DNA from: Paracoccaceae bacterium
GTDB taxonomy: Bacteria > Pseudomonadota > Alphaproteobacteria > Rhodobacterales > Rhodobacteraceae
Direction of reading: 5' to 3'
NCBI GenBank assembly: GCA_021767525.1
Contig: JAASTF010000034.1
Location: 1-17,928 of the forward strand
Length of the DNA: 17,928 nt
In this document: piece by piece, positions 13,669 through 17,928 of the stretch
Layout: each line of letters opens with the position of its first letter
Position numbering within the stretch: position 1 is the stretch's first letter
Notes under the pieces: generated by a model
Databases searched by the model: none
What the model was told of the DNA's origin: nothing
The model's input: only the letters and a program-made list of their open reading frames with translations
Program-made: the position numbers and the translations under genes

Positions 13669-14847
13669 ATGGCGCGCTATGGCTGGGGCAGACGGATTTT
13701 GCAGGCGGGTCAAGGGTATGGGTGCGCATCGGTCGATCCACGGGGCAGCGGATTGAGCACGCAGCGCAACGCCGTGGCGCGCGCCTTTGTGGCGGCGATG
13801 CAGGCGGGCGGCGTGGGCGCGCATATCGCCAACCTGGACACAGCGGTCGAGCTGCTGGATTGGGGCGGGCACGCCCTGCCGGTCACGATCAACACCGGCG
13901 CGCGGCAACACTGTTTCGTGACCTCGCCGCGGGTGGGTTATGTCGATTACGTGCGGCACGAGCTGGCGCATTTCCCCAACCCCGCCTTGGTGCCGCTGCT
14001 GCGGCCCGTGGTGGCGGGCGTCGCGGGGTTGCTGCGGCTGGCCGGGTCGGAACGGATCGTTCATGTGAACAACTGGATGATGTCCACCAACCTGCCCGCC
14101 CCGCTGGACCCGGCGCTGACGGCGGCGCAGACGCGGGCGCTGATCGCGCGCTTTCCCACGCACCTTCTGGCGATGCGGTCGCTGACCCGCGCCAATAACG
14201 CCGCGCTGATGGACGCCTTGCAGGCGGCGGGCTGGGTTCTGCTGCCCGCGCGGCAGATATTTACCGTGGATGACGTGGCGCGCGACAGCCTGACCCGCCG
14301 CGACGCCAAGAATGACGACCGGCTGTGGCGTGAAAGCGCCTTCGCCTACGACGAATTGACCGCCGTCAGCGCCGATGACGCCGCCCGCATCGCGCATCTG
14401 TATGACCTGCTTTACTTGCGGAAATATTCGCGTCTGAACCCGGTCTATACACCGCGTTTCATCGCCATGTCCGCCCAGATCGGGATGATCCGTTACCTGG
14501 TTCTGCGCGACGGCGATGGCGTGATCCAGGGTTTTGGCGGGATGCACAGTTTCGATGGCCACGCGACCATGCCGCTGATCGGCTATGACACCGGCGCAGA
14601 TCGCAAGCTGGGGCTTTATCGGCTGGTCTGCCATATGGGCGCGCTTTACGCCGCGCGGCACGGGCTGCGGTTCAACATGTCGTCAGGCGCGGGGTCGTTC
14701 AAGCTGACCCGCGGCGCGCGGCCCGCAATCGAATACACCGCCTATTATCTGCGCCACCTGCCCCTGCGCCGCCGCTTGCCCTTTGGCCTGCTGCGCGGCG
14801 TGGCGGATCGGGTGGGCGTGCCGCTGCTGGAAAGGTATCAGCTATGA
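13669..14847 (+). CDS. GNAT-fold acyltransferase-like protein of unknown function
   Basis: I do not recognise a specific family name. From ATG 13669 it is 392 aa. Residues about 225-360 look like a GNAT/BioF2-type acyltransferase fold: YLRKYSRLNPVYTPRFI at 249-265, a beta-strand with RYLVLRDGDGVIQGFGG at 275-291, GYDTGADRKLGLYRLVCHMG at 305-324, and NMSSGAGSFKLTRGA at 336-350, a likely acyl-CoA or nucleotide loop. The N-terminal half has conserved-looking motifs (VTINTG, VTSPRVGYVDYV, VNNWMMSTNLP). No signal or membrane helix is evident. The frame stays open upstream to a GTG at 13501 that would overlap ccoG and the Fnr-type box, which is unlikely. TTG 13612 is another possible start. The next ORF overlaps its stop (ATGA). 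Divergent from ccoG, it may share oxygen control. Confidence 0.7.
   Translation: MARYGWGRRILQAGQGYGCASVDPRGSGLSTQRNAVARAFVAAMQAGGVGAHIANLDTAVELLDWGGHALPVTINTGARQHCFVTSPRVGYVDYVRHELAHFPNPALVPLLRPVVAGVAGLLRLAGSERIVHVNNWMMSTNLPAPLDPALTAAQTRALIARFPTHLLAMRSLTRANNAALMDALQAAGWVLLPARQIFTVDDVARDSLTRRDAKNDDRLWRESAFAYDELTAVSADDAARIAHLYDLLYLRKYSRLNPVYTPRFIAMSAQIGMIRYLVLRDGDGVIQGFGGMHSFDGHATMPLIGYDTGADRKLGLYRLVCHMGALYAARHGLRFNMSSGAGSFKLTRGARPAIEYTAYYLRHLPLRRRLPFGLLRGVADRVGVPLLERYQL
14829..14835 (+). promoter_or_regulatory. Ribosome binding site for the coupled downstream ORF
   Basis: GGAAAGG lies 8 nt before the ATG at 14844, inside the last codons of the GNAT-fold gene. Together with the ATGA stop/start overlap it argues that a real second cistron began here. 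Confidence 0.6.
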
Positions 14848-15023
14848 TCGCGTATCCCGAGGCCATCAAGAACGCCTGGCTGCCCGCATACACGACGAAA
14901 GAATGCCACTCGAATAAGCCCATCCGCCGTTCGGCTGAAGTGCAAGCGTCCGATCGGCCCAGAAGGGGACTTGCAAGGTTGGGACGTTTTCCCGACAGCG
15001 ATTATTGGTGCAGGGTGCAGTAA
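14844..15023 (+). pseudogene. Probable 5' remnant of a gene coupled to the GNAT-fold gene
   Basis: A 59-codon ORF overlaps the upstream stop by ATGA and has a good Shine-Dalgarno. The first about 18 residues (MIAYPEAIKNAWLPAYTT) look like a normal protein start. From about residue 19 the translation becomes Arg/Ser/Cys-rich with no recognisable pattern, and it runs into a TAA at 15021. The codon composition also changes near 14898, with AAA, GAA, TCG and AAT appearing together. This fits a second cistron whose body has been lost or displaced by insertion or deletion. A real 59-aa protein cannot be excluded. Confidence 0.4.
15007..15020. repeat. Tandem 7-bp repeat
   Basis: GGTGCAG occurs twice without a spacer, at the end of the truncated ORF and within the unassigned segment. 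Confidence 0.5.
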
Positions 15024-15367
15024 ACGACCGCTGTGAGCCCTTGGCAGCCCCTGCGAGCCATGCCCGGCGCGGAATCAAGGGCGAAGCCCGCCGCGCATCG
15101 CCGACGCGCCCCCTCGGGGCGGCGATTTGGTTGAGATCAGTGCCTCGCTCGGATTTCGTGCGGATTTGGCAGGGATAAAACGCCTTGAACATCGGTTGGA
15201 ACGCCCCCGCGCGCGTCGGCAATGCACGGCTCAGCGACTGGAATACCGAATGGCCGTTCCGTCCCACACGGCACCCATCTGTGCAATACCCTGCGAACGG
15301 CCACGCGCCATCCGGCTTGCGGAAGGCGACCAGGCGGCCCCCCATGCCGGTGGTGAAGGCGCGTGCC
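15024..15367. other. Unassigned segment between the truncated ORF and the LysE pseudogene
   Basis: I find no convincing gene here on either strand. Open frames exist (for example a minus-strand frame over 14866-15345) but lack a Shine-Dalgarno and recognisable motifs, and their composition is Arg/Cys/Pro-rich. A small hairpin GCCCC-CTC-GGGGC lies at about 15110-15120. The text looks like a dispersed intergenic repeat or the degraded residue of an inserted element, but no terminal inverted repeats or transposase motifs were seen. Confidence 0.4.
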
Positions 15368-15964
15368 TCAACCCACCACCATCCACAACGCGACTGCCGC
15401 CAGCATTAGGCCGAACAGCGCATTCAACCTCCGCGCCTGCGCCCCGTCCGCGAAACGCGCCGCCAGCCTGTCACCCAGCAGCGTCCACAGGAAAAACGCC
15501 GCCATGTTGTTCAGCGTGAAAACCGTGGTGATCGCCATCACCAGCGCCACTTGCCCACCCGCGCTTTGCGGCAGGAATTGCGAAAACATCAGCGCGATGA
15601 TGACATAGGCCTTGGGGTTCAAAAGCAGCAGGATCATGCCATCCCCAAACCCCGCGGGCCGTGCGGCGGCCCCGCCCCGCATCACCCCGGCGCGCAGCAT
15701 CTGCGCCACGATTCAAAAGAGATACCCCGCGCCCAGCAGCTTCAACGCCGCGAACAGCTCTGGCGCAGCCTGCAGCGCGCCCCAAAAGCCCAGCCCGAAG
15801 GCCGCCGTCACCACCCAGGTGGCAAGGTGATAGCCGACATTCGCAGGCAGCGTGGCCCGCAGGCCGAACCGCGCGCCGTTGGCCGCAAAGAACAGGTTGC
15901 CCGGCCCGGGGCTGTAGGCCAGCGGCAGCAGGAAAAACAGCAAGGCGATCAGGGTCTGGGTCAT
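15368..15964 (-). pseudogene. LysE/RhtB-family amino-acid exporter interrupted by an in-frame TGA
   Basis: The frame encodes a full-length LysE-type exporter (198 codons before the final stop) but has a TGA at 15713-15715, codon 84. Before it, residues 1-83 include the family's SPGPGN at 18-23 and hydrophobic helices (about 4-18, 45-62). After it, in the same frame, the protein resumes with a further about 114 residues, including LLLLNPKAYVIIALMFSQFL, the usual NPK helix, and the C-terminal helices to the normal end. The context GYLF-stop-IVAQM suggests a Trp codon TGG changed to TGA. The start at 15964 has AAAGGA about 6-7 nt upstream. Family members export amino acids such as homoserine or lysine from the cytoplasm. 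It is either a recent pseudogene or a sequencing error. Confidence 0.85.
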
Positions 15965-16096
15965 GGCACATCCTTTCGTGATGGCCCAAGGTGACGCACG
16001 TCATGCATCCGGGCGACCCGGTTCCTGCGCATTGCGCCACGCGATTGTGACCGCCCCGCGCTGGACATTCGGGCGCCGCTGCGCAGCTTTGACCGC

Positions 16097-17074
16097 ATGA
16101 CACAGCGCCGAACCTTTCTGATCGCCAGCGCCGCCGCCCTGGCCGCCCCCACCCTGCCCCGCGCGCGGACCGACACGCTGCGCAGCGCCATCGACAGTCT
16201 GCCGCAGTTGCATTCGATCCAGGTGCAACGTGGCGACGACGTGTTGCTGGCGGAGGCGCCGCGCGGCCCCGGCCTGTCGCGTCTGGCGAATATCAAAAGC
16301 TGCTCGAAAAGCGTGGTGGCGCTGCTGTTGGGTTGCGCGGTCGACCGGGGCGCGGTGCCGGGTGTCGGCGCGACGCTGGGTCAGGTTGCCCCCCGCATAC
16401 TGCCGCGCAACGCCACCGAAGGGGCCGCCGAGATCACGCTGGAGGACCTGGTGACGCTGCGCGCGGGGTTGGAGCGCACCTCGGGGCCGAATTACGGGCC
16501 TTGGGTCAGCTCGGGCAACTGGCTGGCCGATGTGCTGTCTCGCCCGATGGTGGACCAGCCGGGCGGGCGGATGCTCTATTCCACCGGGTCGACCCACATC
16601 CTGGGCGCGGCATTGGCCGAGGCGACGGGGCGCAGCCTGCTGGCGCTGGCGCGCGACTGGCTGGGCCAGCCGCTGGATATCGAGATCCCGCCCTGGACGC
16701 GCGATCCGCAGGGCTATTACCTGGGCGGCAACGAAATGGCGCTGCGCCCGACCGCGATGCTGAAACTGGCGCTTTTGATGCGCGATGGCGGGCGTGTGGG
16801 CGGCATGCAGGTTGTGTCGTCCGACTGGGTGGCGCAATCGACCGAACCGCGCGCCCGCTCGCCCTGGTCCGGGCTGGGCTATGGCTATGGCTGGTTCCTG
16901 TCGCGCACGGGCTGGGTGCTGGGGCGCGGCTATGGCGGGCAGATCATCGCCGCGCATCCCGCGCGCGACCTGGCGGTGGCGATCACCTCGGACCCGACGC
17001 AACCGGCCCGGTCGGGCGGGTATTTCGGCGAGTTGATGGCCCTACTGGACGGGCCGATCCTGGGCCTGGCCTAA
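16097..17074 (+). CDS. Serine hydrolase of the beta-lactamase class C family (NylB/esterase-like)
   Basis: A 325-aa serine hydrolase. The N-terminus MTQRRTFLIASAAALAAP carries a twin-arginine pattern (RRTFL at 4-8) and a short hydrophobic stretch with a likely cleavage site near 20-24, so Tat export to the periplasm is expected. The nucleophile motif SxxK is S68-C-S-K71, the second motif is Y161-S-T, and the third lies in GRGYGGQ near 276-282, where class C enzymes have KTG or HxG. This replacement is more typical of esterases, D-aminopeptidases and 6-aminohexanoate-dimer hydrolase relatives than of antibiotic-degrading lactamases. The substrate is unknown. It is divergent from the broken LysE gene, and its stop codon overlaps that of the LysR gene. 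Confidence 0.87.
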   Translation: MTQRRTFLIASAAALAAPTLPRARTDTLRSAIDSLPQLHSIQVQRGDDVLLAEAPRGPGLSRLANIKSCSKSVVALLLGCAVDRGAVPGVGATLGQVAPRILPRNATEGAAEITLEDLVTLRAGLERTSGPNYGPWVSSGNWLADVLSRPMVDQPGGRMLYSTGSTHILGAALAEATGRSLLALARDWLGQPLDIEIPPWTRDPQGYYLGGNEMALRPTAMLKLALLMRDGGRVGGMQVVSSDWVAQSTEPRARSPWSGLGYGYGWFLSRTGWVLGRGYGGQIIAAHPARDLAVAITSDPTQPARSGGYFGELMALLDGPILGLA

Positions 17075-17928
17075 ACCGGGCGCTGCCGGCGCAGCCAGGT
17101 CACGACCGTGCGCACCGGCGGGCGCAAAACGCCGGGCAGGGTGCACAGGTAATACCCCTTGCTTTGGTAATCGGTGAACAGCAGCCGCAAGCGTCCGGCG
17201 CGCAGATCGTCCTCTATCAGGGCCTTGGCGACGATGGCCACGCCCTGGCCGGCGCGCGCCGCTTCGAGCATCAGGTTGCCCGGCAGGGTCGTCATCGCGC
17301 GGGTGCGGCCGGCGGTAATGCCGTTGCGCGCCATCCAGTCGGTCGATTCATTTGTGCCCAATTCTTGCAGCCACGGGTAATCCAGCAGTTGATCGGGCCG
17401 GTCAATCGCGGCCTTGCCCACCAGGTCGGGTGCGGCGACGATCGCATAGGGCGACGGCACCAGCATCTCTGCCGCCACACCCGGCCAGTCGCCCGTGCCA
17501 TAGCGCAGGGCGATGTCGATGCCGCCGGGTTCCAGGGGGCGGACGGCTGGTGTCGGGTCGATCATCATGTCGATATCCGGATGCGCCGCGCGCAGCGCGC
17601 CCAGCCGCGGCATCAGCCATTGCGCCGCAAAGGACGGCGTGGCCGAGATTTGAACGGGCCGCACCGCGTCGGCCCCGGTCATCGCCGCAACGGTGCGCGC
17701 GATATCGCCAAACCCCTGGTTCAACGCCTCGGCCAGTTGCTGGCCTTGCGCGGTCAGCACCGCCTGCCGGCCCGAGCGATCCAGCAGCGTCAGACCCATA
17801 TGCGCCTCAAGCGCGCGGATCTGCTGGCTGATCGCGGCGTGGCTGACGTTCAGCCGCGCGCCCGCGGCGCTGACATTTCCCACCTCGGCATAGACAGCAA
17901 AGGCGCGCAGCGCGGTCAGCGGCGGCAT
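17071..17928 (-). CDS. LysR-family transcriptional regulator, GcvA-like
   Basis: A 285-aa LysR regulator with N-terminal winged helix-turn-helix (about residues 4-62; helix-turn-helix GNVSAAGARLNVSHAAISQQ at 17-36) and a periplasmic-binding-protein-like effector domain from about 90. The motif LTALRAF near the start and the phrase GIDIALRYGTGDWPG in the effector domain are typical of the GcvA subgroup. The reading ends at an ATG at the very edge of the window, so a start further upstream cannot be excluded; many GcvA relatives have a few extra residues before PPLTALRAF. Its TAG shares bases with the TAA of the convergent serine hydrolase. Its target is unknown. Confidence 0.9.
   Translation of the reverse strand: MPPLTALRAFAVYAEVGNVSAAGARLNVSHAAISQQIRALEAHMGLTLLDRSGRQAVLTAQGQQLAEALNQGFGDIARTVAAMTGADAVRPVQISATPSFAAQWLMPRLGALRAAHPDIDMMIDPTPAVRPLEPGGIDIALRYGTGDWPGVAAEMLVPSPYAIVAAPDLVGKAAIDRPDQLLDYPWLQELGTNESTDWMARNGITAGRTRAMTTLPGNLMLEAARAGQGVAIVAKALIEDDLRAGRLRLLFTDYQSKGYYLCTLPGVLRPPVRTVVTWLRRQRPV

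Noticed and set aside
13552..14661. A 369-codon minus-strand frame opposite the GNAT-fold gene
   Set aside because: The product is Arg/Gln/His-rich without domains, whereas the plus frame has a good GNAT pattern and a coupled downstream start.
14866..15345. A 159-codon minus-strand frame as a real gene
   Set aside because: It has no Shine-Dalgarno and no recognisable motif, is rich in Arg, Cys and Pro, and overlaps the start of a coupled plus-strand ORF.
1..17928. tRNA, rRNA, CRISPR array, prophage or intact insertion sequence
   Set aside because: I looked for cloverleaf-like segments, regularly spaced repeats, integrase/transposase motifs and paired terminal inverted repeats, and saw none that hold up.

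Overview
The window is gene-dense, high-GC DNA (about two thirds G+C by eye), with heavily G/C-biased third positions and GTG/TTG starts among the ATG ones. Gene content points to an alphaproteobacterium of the Rhodobacterales (Roseobacter/Rhodobacter type): clpS beside a HAD hydrolase and a SPOR-tailed D-Ala-D-Ala carboxypeptidase, a ccoGHIS cluster with an Fnr/FixK-type box, and a GcvA-like LysR regulator. The assignment is inferred from gene families and style; there is no rRNA, tRNA, CRISPR array or intact transposase in the window.

Layout. (1) 61-2221, minus: a tight run clpS > RsmC-like methyltransferase > SDR oxidoreductase. The SDR lacks the catalytic Lys of YxxxK. (2) 2331-4693, plus: a HAD hydrolase that can only start at TTG, then a penicillin-binding-protein-type D-Ala-D-Ala carboxypeptidase with a SPOR domain, its own sigma70-like promoter and a strong terminator. 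(3) 4797-9062, minus: TetR regulator > SdsA-type metallo-beta-lactamase-fold alkyl sulfatase > GMC alcohol dehydrogenase. These read as one regulated catabolic unit: hydrolyse an alkyl sulfate ester to an alcohol and sulfate, then oxidise the alcohol. A 22-bp near-palindrome upstream of the TetR gene is a candidate operator. (4) 9252-13511, minus: ccoG-ccoH-ccoI-ccoS, the assembly and copper-loading genes for cbb3 oxidase. The ccoNOQP structural genes are not next to them, and an Fnr-type box lies upstream of ccoG. ccoS (52 aa) is easy to miss because it is so short. (5) 13669-15367, plus: a GNAT-fold protein of unknown role, followed by a translationally coupled ORF that looks cut short, then about 350-500 bp with no recognisable gene. 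(6) 15368-17928: a LysE/RhtB exporter broken by one in-frame TGA, a Tat-signal serine hydrolase of the beta-lactamase class C family, and a LysR regulator whose stop codon overlaps that of the hydrolase.

I see no wholly new multi-gene system that the sequence alone can prove. The best leads are the sulfatase/GMC/TetR unit, the unknown GNAT-fold gene with its truncated partner next to an Fnr-type box, the nonsense-interrupted LysE gene, and the SDR with a degenerate active site.
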